Source: Janthinobacterium sp. TB1-E2
GTDB lineage: Bacteria > Pseudomonadota > Gammaproteobacteria > Burkholderiales > Burkholderiaceae_D
Assembly (NCBI RefSeq): GCF_036885605.1
Contig: NZ_CP142523.1
Location: 3,224,001-3,288,000, forward strand
DNA length: 64,000 nt
Direction: 5' to 3'
Part shown: positions 53,274 to 61,891 of the stretch, piece after piece
How positions within the stretch are numbered: position 1 is the first letter of the stretch
How the letters are laid out: each line of letters begins with the position of its first letter
Position numbers and translations under genes: made by a program
Notes under the pieces: generated by a model
Databases searched by the model: none
The model's input: the letters and a program-made list of their open reading frames with translations, nothing else
Told to the model about the DNA's origin: nothing

Positions 53274-53693
53274 ATGAGTTTGCTAGATCAACTTGCAGGA
53301 CAGGCGATGAGCGCTTTGGGCAACAAAAGTGCTGACGGGGAAGCCCCATCGGGATTGATGGCCAGTGTGATGGACCTGGTCAACCAGCATGGCGGCTTGC
53401 CCGGCCTGCTGCAGAAATTCCAGGAAAGCGGCCTGGGTGACCAGGTGGCCAGCTGGATCGGCACGGGTGCCAATGCGCCTGTCTCCGGCGAACAAATTAA
53501 GGATGCGCTCGGTAGCGACACGATCACCCAGATCGCGGAAAAAGCGGGCGTCGCACCGGACGCGGCTTCGGGCGGCCTGGCAGCCTTGCTGCCCCAGCTG
53601 ATCGACAAACTGACCCCTGATGGTCAGGTACCGGAAGGCAATGACCTCGTCAGCCAGGGTTTGAATATGCTCAAGGGCAAGATCTTCGGTTGA
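53274..53693 (+). CDS. YidB family protein (DUF937)
   Basis: A 139-residue soluble protein of the YidB/DUF937 family: MSLLDQLAGQAMSALGNKSA at the start, NQHGGLPGLLQKFQESGLGD and VASWIGTGANAPVSGEQI in the middle and a helical C-terminus (LPQLIDKLTPDGQVPEGNDL). AGGAG precedes the ATG. Function unknown in the family. It is followed by a strong rho-independent terminator, so it is a single-gene transcript. Confidence 0.88.
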   Translation: MSLLDQLAGQAMSALGNKSADGEAPSGLMASVMDLVNQHGGLPGLLQKFQESGLGDQVASWIGTGANAPVSGEQIKDALGSDTITQIAEKAGVAPDAASGGLAALLPQLIDKLTPDGQVPEGNDLVSQGLNMLKGKIFG

Positions 53694-53711
53694 TTCCCTG
53701 GCCTTGAAATG

Positions 53712-53741
53712 AAAAACCTCGCAGCAATGCGAGGTTTTTTT
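53712..53741 (+). terminator. Rho-independent terminator after the YidB-like gene
   Basis: AAAAACCTCGCA (53712-53723), loop GCAA, then TGCGAGGTTTTT (53728-53739) with further Ts: a perfect 12-base stem with a T-run just past the stop. Classic intrinsic terminator; the A-tract on the left also allows function on the other strand. Confidence 0.9.
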
Positions 53742-53775
53742 ATGTGTAAGGTTTTTGGCAGAGAAGTGCGAGCGT

Positions 53776-53864
53776 CTGAAAAACGCCTGTGGCTAGGCGC
53801 GGCCCCGAAGACAGTACGAATAGTACGGCGAGGGGCAGGCAACAACGCCACGGGCGTTTTTCAG
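53776..53864. repeat. Long imperfect inverted repeat at the 3' end of the LacI-type gene
   Basis: An 18-base arm (53776-53793, ending in GCCTGTGGC) is repeated in reverse at 53847-53864 with one mismatch, 53 bases apart. The loop holds further pairing (GTAC at both sides of GAATA; GGCCCC against GGGGC). The right arm lies over the LacI-type stop codon. A terminator or structured RNA is plausible. Confidence 0.55.
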
Positions 53865-54958
53865 GCGGCGGCCATCATGCCGAAATATGGCTGTGCTCCA
53901 GTCAGCCTCGCCGTACTTCCCTCGACCAGATACGAGCAATAGCGGCGGCGCTCGGCGATGCCGCCGCGCCGCTCCATCAGTTCGCCCAGCATGGCGACGG
54001 CATCGGTGGCCATCTTTTGCACGGGCTGGCGCAGGGTGGTGATGTCGTAGCTGAGCCAGCCTGATGCTTCCAGCGCGTCGAACCCGGCCACCGACATCTG
54101 CAGCGGCACCTCGATGCCCATCTGGTGGCGCGCCGTGTCCAGGCAGCCGATGGCCATGATGTCGTTGCCGCAAATGACGGCGTCCGGCACGCGGCCCAGG
54201 CGGTCGATGACCTTGCGCAAGCCGCGTCCGCCGCTGGCGTAATCGTAGTTGCCGCTGACGACGATGGGCGCGGGCAAGCCCAGGGTCAGCAAACGATCGA
54301 GCATGCCGGCCTTGCGTTCCTGTGCGACGGCCGAGTCGCCGGGACCGTCGATGATGGCGAACTGGCGGTGGCCCGCCTCGGCCAGGCGCGACACGAGCAG
54401 GCGCGCCGCTTCACCCTGGTCGCACAGCACGGCGTGCACGGCGTGCTCGCGCGGACTGCGGTTGAACAGCACCAGCGGCACGTCGCGCCGGCCGAATTCG
54501 GCCATCTGTTCGTCCGACAGGCAGGCGGCCACGATGGCGCCATCGACTTGGTATTGCCACACGTCGCACAAGACCTTGCCGATGTCCGCTTCGCGCTCGA
54601 GGGTAAACAACAGGAGACGCTTGCCTTGGCGGGCAATTTGCTGGCTCAGGTCGGACAATACTTGCGGATAGTACAGATTGGCCAGGTTGGAAATGATGAC
54701 GGCCACCAGGTTCGAGCGCCGCGTGATCAGGCTGCGCGCGGCCGCGTTGGGGATGTAGTCGAGGCTGATGGCCGCCTGCATGACCTTGGCGTGGGTGGCT
54801 GGCGAAACGCTGGCGCCCGGCTTGAAGCAGCGCGACACGGCCGATTGCGACACGCCGGCCAGCAGGGCCACGTCATACGAGGTCACGCGCCGTCCGGCGC
54901 CGGATACGGGGCGGGTGGTGGTGATGGGTGTCCGGGCTACAGTATTCTTTTTTCGCAT
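53861..54958 (-). CDS. LacI-family transcriptional regulator
   Basis: A 365-residue regulator. The helix-turn-helix is TSYDVALLAGVSQSAVSRCF with the hinge following (IPNAAARSLITRRSNLVAVI), then a periplasmic-binding-protein-like core: LYYPQVLSDLSQQIARQGKR, GPGDSAVAQERKAGMLDRL and SVAGFDALEASGWLSYDITT. The ATG at 54958 is chosen because upstream in-frame sequence is unrelated. The effector is presumably a sugar-like molecule, but no sugar gene lies next to it, so the target genes are unknown. Its stop is inside a large inverted repeat. Confidence 0.9.
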   Translation of the reverse strand: MRKKNTVARTPITTTRPVSGAGRRVTSYDVALLAGVSQSAVSRCFKPGASVSPATHAKVMQAAISLDYIPNAAARSLITRRSNLVAVIISNLANLYYPQVLSDLSQQIARQGKRLLLFTLEREADIGKVLCDVWQYQVDGAIVAACLSDEQMAEFGRRDVPLVLFNRSPREHAVHAVLCDQGEAARLLVSRLAEAGHRQFAIIDGPGDSAVAQERKAGMLDRLLTLGLPAPIVVSGNYDYASGGRGLRKVIDRLGRVPDAVICGNDIMAIGCLDTARHQMGIEVPLQMSVAGFDALEASGWLSYDITTLRQPVQKMATDAVAMLGELMERRGGIAERRRYCSYLVEGSTARLTGAQPYFGMMAAA

Positions 54959-55124
54959 AATGGTCTGGCAAGCAACCTGTCTCAAAGTATTCCTGCAGGC
55001 CCGGCCGCTTGTGGCGGCCTGGGCGGGAAAAATGAGCATAGCGAAAATATTTCCATGTGGCAAGACTGTTTTCTTGTCCATGTTGCAAATAATTTGATTT
55101 AATGGCAAGTGGTATGCCTGCTCC

Positions 55125-57196
55125 TCAATCGGGACTGTCGCAGGGGCCGCTGCCATAGGGGCTGAGGCGTCCCGGCGGCTCCACGCGGCGGGCGCTGAAA
55201 TCGCTGGCCAGGGTGGGTAAGGGCAAGTCCGCCGTGGCGCTCGCTTCCGTGCCGCTGACCGTGCCCCGCACGGTCAAGGCGACATGCACCCAGGAAGCAA
55301 AGTTGCGCGGATAGCTGATGGTGACGGTGGCCATGCCCAGCGCGTCGCTCAGGCCGCTTGCGCTGACGGTCAGGGGAATGCCCGGATCGAGCACGCCATT
55401 GCCGTTGCCATCATAGGCGGCGTCAAAAATACCATTGCGCAAGACGTCCTCGTTGGCACAGCTGTAATGGGGCAGGGCCAGGCGCCAGACGCCCGTGTCG
55501 GGGAACTCGGGCTTGTCCGCTTGCCACACATAGTACCCCTTGGCATAGCGGCTGGGCCAGGCGGCGGCCGTGATGGTGACGCCGGGCACGGCATTGCCGG
55601 CGCTGTCGGACACGAACACGGCAAAGTCCTTTTGCAGCACGCTGGCCGAATACTCGCGCAGCAGGCTGCCCGTGCCCAGCTTGACCGACAGCGCTTGCCG
55701 CGCCACCGTCAGCCGCACGAGGGCCGTGGCCGCCGCTTGCGCAGCGCCCTCGATGCGGGCCTGGATCAGCACGCCATCGCGGCCGCTGTCGGCCGGTCCC
55801 GCCACGTACTCGGCGCGCGCCAGGCCGTCGCTGCCCGTCAGTACGCGGCCCGCTTGCCGCAGGTAGCCGCCGCTGGGGTCGCTCAAGATGGTAAACAGCA
55901 CGGGCGCGTTCTTGACCAGGTTGTTGGCCGCGCCATCGCGCACCACGGCGCCGATGGTGCTCATACTGGTGCTGATGCTGGCATTGTCGGCCGATGCCGT
56001 CGTATTCGCGCGCAGCACGGCCGGATCCGCTTGCACGGCCAGCTTGCTGGCAGGGCTCAATGGCGCGACGAATTCCAGCCGCGTCTGCGCCGAGGGGCCA
56101 CCGGCCACGGCCGCCGTGATGGTGGCCACGCCCGCGTTGGCCGACTGCACATAGCTGCGCGGCAAGTTGCCATTGCTGAACATCAAGCTGGCGGGCAAGG
56201 CCTGGCTGCAGGCGCTGTCCGCAAACAGGTTGCCGCGCGAGGTCGACAAGCTGGCGCTGCCGGACTGCGCCACGCCCGCCTTGTCATAGCGCGCGTCGAT
56301 GGGCTGGCATGCCAGTGTGGCCACTTCCGCCAGCACGTCCGCGCCGCTGGCATCCTGGCCCACGGCCGGGCTCAGGCGCAGGTCACTGCCCGCCACGGCA
56401 TACGCTTGCGTGGCGGCGGCGCCCAGCGCATTGACGGACACGGCGTCCTTGCCCAGGCTGCTTGCCGTCAAGCGCAGCACCAGTTGGCCTTGCGCATTGC
56501 TGAGTGCAGCGCCGCCATCCTTGACACGCACGCTGTTGCCGGCGCCCGTACTGTAGGCGATGGCGGCGCCGGCCACGGGTTTGCGCGCCGAGTCGCGCAC
56601 GGTGACGGTGAGGTCGGCGCCCTGGCCCAGCATCAAGGCGGCCGGCCCCAGCAGCTCCACCGTGCTGCCCGTGACGGCCACCATGCCCTTGCCGCTGCGC
56701 GTGCCCACATTGGCCGTTACGGTAATGCTGCGGTTGCTGTTGGCGCCTCCCGTTCCCAGCAGGGCGCGCGCCTGGCCGTTCTTGTCCGTCACGGCATCGA
56801 CGCTGCCGAGGATGCCGGAATCGGCGGCAAAGGAAATCTTCGCGTTGGGCAAGGCCAGGTTGGCGCCATCCTTGACGAGGGCCGTGACGGCCACTTCGCC
56901 GCCGGCCAGGCCCGCCGAGGCCAGTTCCGTGCTGGAAAACACGAGGTTGACGGCGGTGGCCAGGCTGGCCGGTTCGGGCGGCGTGACGGCCGGAATCACG
57001 GGCGGCGTCACCGGAGGCGTTACGGGCGGATTGACGACCGGCGGCGGGTTGCCGCCGCAGCCTGCCGTGCCGTGCTGTGCAGCCCGCAACCGGCGCCGGC
57101 CTGGGTGTCGGCCGAACCGCCGCCGCAGCCGGCCAGGGAAACGAGGAAGGCGGCCAGCAAAGCTGCTGGCAGGTGGCGCAGGGGAGCATGGGGCAC
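55125..57196 (-). pseudogene. Ig-like (invasin-type) lipoprotein with frameshift between signal peptide and body
   Basis: The body (about 640 residues) consists of bacterial Ig-like domains after a proline-rich linker (NPPPVVNPPVTPPVTPPV), for example EVAVTALVKDGANLALPNAK and DLTVTVRDSARKPVAGAAIA. The signal peptide is in another frame: GTG at 57196, preceded by GGAGA, reads PHAPLRHLPAALLAAFLVSL then AGCGGGS, a perfect lipobox with Cys24. Two 12-base direct repeats (57051-57062 and 57119-57130) lie 68 bases apart; deletion of one 68-base unit would join LAGCGG directly to NPPPVV in frame. So this allele appears disrupted or switched off. A surface protein is the expected product. Sequencing or assembly error is the alternative. 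Confidence 0.7.
57051..57130. repeat. 12-base direct repeats, 68-base period, frame-breaking
   Basis: GCCGCCGCAGCC occurs at 57051-57062 and again at 57119-57130. The match extends to 16 bases with one mismatch. The period of 68 is not a multiple of three, and recombination or slippage between copies would restore the lipoprotein frame. Confidence 0.85.
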
Positions 57197-57375
57197 GATG
57201 GGTCTCCGGGAGCTGGCCGAGTTGCTCGGCGTTAATTTTCCAAGAGTATCTTTTGCGTGTGGTTGGTACTTGATGCAAAGCAAGCTTATGCTGTTGACCG
57301 GGATGAACGGGTTTTGCTGGTGCAAAAGCCTGCCTTCTGATAACATAACGCCCCTTTATTCAGGGAAGGGTCGAC

Positions 57376-58626
57376 ATGGCCAATGCTTGCGGCGTCGATT
57401 TCGGCACGTCAAATTCCACGGTAGGCTGGGCACGTCCAGGGCAGAGCACCATGCTCGGCCTGGAAGATGGCAAGACGACCTTACCGTCCGTCGTCTTCTT
57501 CAATGCGGAAGACGAGGAAGTCAGTTTTGGCCGCGCGGCGCTGGCCGGCTATCTGGCCGGTTACGAAGGACGCTTGATGCGCTCGCTGAAAAGCCTGCTG
57601 GGCACGAGCCTCATCGATGGCCAGACGGAAGTCGGCGGCCGCGCCTTGCCGTTCCGTATGTTGCTCGCACAATTCATTGGCGAAGTGAAACGCCGCGCCG
57701 AGCAGTCCGCCGGCCGCGAATTCTCGTCCGCCGTGTTCGGCCGTCCCGTCTTCTTTATCGACGACAATGCGCAAGCGGACCAGCTGGCGCAGGACACCCT
57801 GGCCGAAGTGGCGCGCTCCGTCGGCTTCAAGGATGTCGCCTTCCAGTTCGAGCCGATTGCCGCAGCGTTCGACTACGAGTCGCAGATAGCCAAGGAAGAG
57901 CTGGTGCTGATCGCCGACATCGGCGGTGGTACGTCCGACTTTTCACTGGTGCGTTTGTCGCCGGACCGGGCGAAAAAGGCCGAGCGCCGTGACGATATCC
58001 TCGCCACGGGCGGCGTGCACATCGGTGGCACGGATTTCGATAAATACCTGAGCCTGTCTTCCGTCATGCCTCTGCTCGGCTATGGCAGCCGCCTGAACAA
58101 CAATAGCGAAGTGCCGTCCAGCTATTATTTCAATCTGGCGACGTGGCACACGATCAACCTGGCGTACACGAAGAAGATCTGGGTGCAACTGGCCGACGTG
58201 TGCCGCGATGCGCGCGAGCAAGACAAGATGGGTCGTCTGCAAAAGCTGATCGACGAGCGCGCCGGCCACTGGCTGGCCATGAAAGTGGAAGAGGGCAAGA
58301 TCGCCCTGTCCGACGCGGCCGAAGTGCAGCTGGAGCTGGACCGCTTGTCGCCCGCGCAAAGCCTGTTGCTCAAACGCACGCAGTTCGACGAAGCCATCGG
58401 CCACCTGTGCGGTTCCGTGGAAGACACCGTGCTGCGTCTGCTGCGCGACGCGGGCGTGGCGCCGGAAGCCGTCGACACCGTGTTCTTCACGGGTGGATCG
58501 AGCGGCGTGCGCCTGCTGCGCGAAAAGATCGCGGCGCTGGTGCCGGCCGCGCGCAAGGTCGAAGGCGATTTGTTCGGCAGCATTGGTGCCGGTCTTGCGC
58601 TGGACGCCGTGCGCAAGTTCGGCTAA
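57376..58626 (+). CDS. Hsp70 family protein (YegD-like)
   Basis: A 416-residue protein covering only the actin-like ATPase part of Hsp70, as in YegD. Nucleotide-binding motifs: ACGVDFGTSNSTVGWA at the start, LVLIADIGGGTSDFSLVRLS in the centre, and TVFFTGGSSGVRLLREKIAA near the end. It lacks the substrate-binding domain of DnaK, so it is not a full chaperone. The GGG-type ribosome site (GAAGGG) precedes the ATG. It is followed by the exonuclease gene after 38 bases on the same strand. Confidence 0.92.
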   Translation: MANACGVDFGTSNSTVGWARPGQSTMLGLEDGKTTLPSVVFFNAEDEEVSFGRAALAGYLAGYEGRLMRSLKSLLGTSLIDGQTEVGGRALPFRMLLAQFIGEVKRRAEQSAGREFSSAVFGRPVFFIDDNAQADQLAQDTLAEVARSVGFKDVAFQFEPIAAAFDYESQIAKEELVLIADIGGGTSDFSLVRLSPDRAKKAERRDDILATGGVHIGGTDFDKYLSLSSVMPLLGYGSRLNNNSEVPSSYYFNLATWHTINLAYTKKIWVQLADVCRDAREQDKMGRLQKLIDERAGHWLAMKVEEGKIALSDAAEVQLELDRLSPAQSLLLKRTQFDEAIGHLCGSVEDTVLRLLRDAGVAPEAVDTVFFTGGSSGVRLLREKIAALVPAARKVEGDLFGSIGAGLALDAVRKFG

Positions 58627-58664
58627 GCTGGTCCACCGCAGCATCGCAGAAAGAGCCTGACTTC

Positions 58665-59294
58665 ATGAATGTGTTTGACAAACCGATCGTCATGATCGAC
58701 TTCGAGACGACCGGACTGTCGCCCGACATGGGCGACCGCATCACGGAAGTGGCGGCGCTGCGCATCGAGGGCGGGCGGATCACGGACCGTTACGTGACCC
58801 TGATCAACTGCAATGCGCGCATCCCCTCGTTCATCACGGGGTTGACGGGCATCACGCAGGCGATGGTGGACAAAGCACCGCCCGTGGCCGAAGTGGTGCC
58901 GCAATTGCTGGATTTTATCGGCAGCGATGCCTTGTCGGCGCACAATGCCAGCTTCGATGAAAAATTCCTGCGCGCGGAAAGCGCCAGGCTGAACCTGACG
59001 CCGGCACACCAGTCGCTCGTGTGTTCCTTGAAACTGTCGCGCCGCGTGTTTCCCGGCATGGCCAGCTACAAGCTGGGCTTGCTGTCGAGCCAGTTGGGCA
59101 TCGCCTTCAAGAGCGCCGCCCACAGGGCCGAGTCCGACGCGGAAGTGGCGGCGCAAGTGCTGATCCATATCGGCCGCCATTTGCGCAGCAGCTACGGCAT
59201 CGCCGATGTCGACGCCGACTTGCTCGTGTCGCTGAACAAGCTGGCCGCCGCCAAGGTGCCGCAATTCCTGCAAAAGCATCCATCGCGCCGCTGA
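58665..59294 (+). CDS. DnaQ-like 3'-5' exonuclease
   Basis: A 209-residue DEDD exonuclease. The first metal motif is VMIDFETTGLSPDMGDRITE (Asp, Glu), the second is ALSAHNASFDEKFL (Asp), and the third is AHRAESDAEVAAQVL (His and Asp, DEDDh type). It resembles DNA polymerase III epsilon-like proteins without the polymerase-binding tail, so it may act in repair or RNA turnover. The ATG at 58665 fits the family start; upstream frame is shadow of the Hsp70 gene. Confidence 0.9.
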   Translation: MNVFDKPIVMIDFETTGLSPDMGDRITEVAALRIEGGRITDRYVTLINCNARIPSFITGLTGITQAMVDKAPPVAEVVPQLLDFIGSDALSAHNASFDEKFLRAESARLNLTPAHQSLVCSLKLSRRVFPGMASYKLGLLSSQLGIAFKSAAHRAESDAEVAAQVLIHIGRHLRSSYGIADVDADLLVSLNKLAAAKVPQFLQKHPSRR

Positions 59295-59311
59295 GCGCCG
59301 TTTCCCCTCTA

Positions 59312-59360
59312 AGCGGGCTCATCAAAACGATATAATTTTATTATTTCTATTGAGCCTGCT
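59312..59360. promoter_or_regulatory. Inverted repeat around an AT-rich loop
   Basis: AGCGGGCTCA (59312-59321) and TGAGCCTGCT (59351-59360) pair with one mismatch around a 29-base AT-rich loop (TATAATTTTATTATT). It follows the exonuclease stop and may be a terminator or a control site of the Sel1-repeat gene. Confidence 0.35.
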
Positions 59361-59476
59361 CAAGTCCTTCCCCTGCAGCGAATTTAAAATTTAAGCAACA
59401 CACGATTTCGATTTCGCCGCCCTGGGCCGCCGTTTTGCGCGTGCTGCCGGCAAGCGCGATGTGGATGGGGGCGCAC

Positions 59477-60865
59477 ATGGACAAGGACCATACTGCCAGA
59501 GATAGCCACCATGCGTATATCTGGTTCCGCACGGCTGCCGAGCAGGGCAATGCCTACGCCCAGTTCAACCTGGGATTGATGTACAAGAAGGGCGAAGGCG
59601 TGGCGCAGGACGACGCGCGTGCCTTTGTCTGGCTACGCCTGGCAGCGCTGCAAGGGCTGGCGTTCGCGCAGAACCACCTGGGCGCCATGTATTACCACGG
59701 CCGCGGCGTGGCGCAGAGCGATGCCGACGCCGTGCTGTGGTTTCGCCGCGCCGCCGCCCAGGGCGATGCCTCGGCCCAGCAAAACCTGGGGCAGATGTAC
59801 CGCAAGGGACGCGGTGTGCTGCAGAGCGACGAGCTGGCCCTGGCGTGGTTTTACCGCGCATCCGAGCAGGGCGTGGCCAGCGCACAATCTCTGCTGGGCG
59901 AAGCCTATGCCCAGGGTCTGGGCGCGAAAAAGAACGATGCGCTGGCCCTGGCGTGGTTCCGCAAGGCGGCCTTGCAAGGCGATGCGCAGGCACAGCTGAA
60001 TCTGGGGCTCGTCTACAAACGGGGGCAGGGCGTGGTGCAGAGCGATGCGCAGGCGCTGGCCTGGTTCCGCCAGGCCGCGGCACAGGGGCTGGCCGTGGCG
60101 CAGCGGCAACTTGGCGTGGCGTATGCGGAAGGCCTGGGCGTGGCGCCCGACCAGCTGCGCGCCTATGCCTGGCTGCAGCGGGCGGCCGAGCAGGACGACG
60201 CCGACGCCCAGTTCAACCTGGGCCTGATGCTGGCGCGCGGCCAGGGCGTGGACAAGGACGAGGCGCGCGCCGTCGCGTGGTACCGGCGCGCTGCCCTGCA
60301 AGGCCATTGCATGGCGCAATACAATCTGGGCGGCATGTTTGCGGGCGGGCGCGGCGTCATCCGCGATTTGCGCCTGGCGCTCGACTGGTATGCCCGGGCG
60401 GCGGCCCAGGGCGCGTCGAATGCGCAGTTCAACCTGGGCGTGATGTATGCGAATGGCCAGGGCGTGGAGCGCGACGAAGTGTGCGCCGTGCGCTGGTACC
60501 GTACGGCGGCCGAGCAGGGCGATGCCAGCGCGCAAAACAACCTGGGCGTAATGTACGCGAACGGCCATGGCGTGCCGCAAGACGATGGCCTGGCCGTGCT
60601 ATGGTATGCGCGCGCGGCGGGCCAGGGCCATGCGCTGGCCCAGTACAACCTGGGCGGCATGTACAACAGCGGACGCGGCGTGGAGAGGGACCCCGTCTGC
60701 GGCTACATGTGGCTGGCGCTGGCGGCCGAGGGTGGCGATGGCGGGGCGGCCAGGGCCAGGGAAGCGGCTGCCACCCGGCTGGAGCCGGCACAGCTGCAAG
60801 AGGCGCAGCAGCGCATGCGGCAATGGCACCAGGTGCGCTTTCCGCCGCTGCAGCCGCCCGACTGA
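59477..60865 (+). CDS. Sel1-repeat protein
   Basis: A 462-residue protein made almost wholly of Sel1/TPR-like repeats: eleven complete 36-residue units and a partial twelfth, each of the form AxxWFRxAAxQGxAxAQxxLG followed by xMYxxGxGVxxDxx. Sel1 solenoids mediate protein-protein contacts in signalling or secretion systems. No signal peptide is seen. Several in-frame starts are close (GTG 59435, ATG 59459, 59465, 59477); the last follows GGGGG at the best spacing. The partner is unknown. Confidence 0.85.
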   Translation: MDKDHTARDSHHAYIWFRTAAEQGNAYAQFNLGLMYKKGEGVAQDDARAFVWLRLAALQGLAFAQNHLGAMYYHGRGVAQSDADAVLWFRRAAAQGDASAQQNLGQMYRKGRGVLQSDELALAWFYRASEQGVASAQSLLGEAYAQGLGAKKNDALALAWFRKAALQGDAQAQLNLGLVYKRGQGVVQSDAQALAWFRQAAAQGLAVAQRQLGVAYAEGLGVAPDQLRAYAWLQRAAEQDDADAQFNLGLMLARGQGVDKDEARAVAWYRRAALQGHCMAQYNLGGMFAGGRGVIRDLRLALDWYARAAAQGASNAQFNLGVMYANGQGVERDEVCAVRWYRTAAEQGDASAQNNLGVMYANGHGVPQDDGLAVLWYARAAGQGHALAQYNLGGMYNSGRGVERDPVCGYMWLALAAEGGDGGAARAREAAATRLEPAQLQEAQQRMRQWHQVRFPPLQPPD

Positions 60866-60967
60866 AGCGCCGCCGCCGTGCGCGCATGGACGCGTGCCGC
60901 ATGCGATAATTGCCGGCAGGCATGTCGCCAAGGCGGCACGGTTTTTCGGCACGGTGAAAGGTGGAGC

Positions 60968-61444
60968 ATGGTAAGGCAGGCAGGCGAGGATGCATCAGAG
61001 CAAAAAGTCATCGACGACATCGCCACGCATGGCTGGCATGGCGTGCATATCGGTGCCGATGAAGAAGGTCCCGGCTATGCCTTCACCATAGGCGCTTGCC
61101 ACAGCTTCGGCCAGCCTGAATTCCTGATCATGGGCTTGCCCCATTCCATGGCCCACCGGATACTCGACCTGGCGCTGGACGCCGCGCGCAGCGGCGCCAT
61201 CACGGATTTCACGACTACCACGGACGTCTTGCTGGAAGGCCATCAGTGCGCCTTCGTGCGCGTGCCCGTCGAGCAATACCGCGACTATGTCGGCTATGCG
61301 CGCTGGTATTACCAGGGCGATGATTTTACCTTGTACCAGATCGTCTGGCCGTCGCGCGATGGCCATTTCCCGTGGCAGGCGCAAGCGAGCGCGCAGTATG
61401 TGGAGAGCCAGCCCCTGCTGGGACCGGCGCCGCTGGCCATATGA
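60968..61444 (+). CDS. DUF4262 protein
   Basis: A 158-residue soluble protein of family DUF4262: VIDDIATHGWHGVHIGADEE, GYAFTIGACHSFGQPEFLIM and YAFTIG-type core seen. A ribosome site AAGGTGGAG precedes the ATG at 60968. Its stop overlaps the start of the next gene (ATGA), so the pair is co-translated. Function unknown; DUF4262 proteins often occur with immunity-type small genes. Confidence 0.8.
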   Translation: MVRQAGEDASEQKVIDDIATHGWHGVHIGADEEGPGYAFTIGACHSFGQPEFLIMGLPHSMAHRILDLALDAARSGAITDFTTTTDVLLEGHQCAFVRVPVEQYRDYVGYARWYYQGDDFTLYQIVWPSRDGHFPWQAQASAQYVESQPLLGPAPLAI

Positions 61445-61869
61445 CGACCATTGTGACCGGGACGGCTACCCTGTGCGTGTTCGACCCGGCGCTCTTGCGC
61501 CACAAGCTGGAAGAGGACTGCGACTGGTGGAGCATCCCCAGCGCCGAACTGGCGGCCGTGAATGCGGGGCAAGTCGCGTTTTTCAACGTGGGCGGCGATG
61601 GCGCGTATGAACTTGCCTTGCACGCCGAACTTGCCGAACCGCAGGTGATCGTGCATCTTGCCATCGTTTCGGGCCGCGTCTTCATCGGCGCCGGGGAAGA
61701 CGTTACGGGCGGCGGCCTGGAACCGGACACGGCGTATGGAGGACTGTTCGTGGATCTGCCCGCAGGCAGCTACCGCGTGCAGGCGCGCCGCGATGGCGCG
61801 CACATCAGCCTGGCATTCGTGTCCGATACGCGCAGCAGCAATGCGTTTGGCGATCTCGTGCGTATTTGA
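61441..61869 (+). CDS. DUF6386 family protein
   Basis: A 142-residue beta-rich soluble protein: MTTIVTGTATLCVFDPALLR, then HKLEEDCDWWSIPSAELAAV and YGGLFVDLPAGSYRVQARRD. I associate it with DUF6386 from memory. The ATG overlaps the DUF4262 stop by four bases, so the two probably act together. Function unknown. Confidence 0.7.
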   Translation: MTTIVTGTATLCVFDPALLRHKLEEDCDWWSIPSAELAAVNAGQVAFFNVGGDGAYELALHAELAEPQVIVHLAIVSGRVFIGAGEDVTGGGLEPDTAYGGLFVDLPAGSYRVQARRDGAHISLAFVSDTRSSNAFGDLVRI

Positions 61870-61891
61870 TCTTGCGTATTATTGCTCCAGG

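Noticed and set aside
55284..57992. A 902-codon plus-strand open frame
   Set aside because: It runs antisense through the Ig-like lipoprotein gene and into the Hsp70 gene; its product is His/Ala/Gly/Arg-rich low complexity, the usual shadow of high-GC coding DNA.
59477..60865. Regular ~108-base tandem periodicity that might suggest a repeat array
   Set aside because: It is the coding repetition of 36-residue Sel1 units, not a CRISPR or satellite array; there are no spacers.
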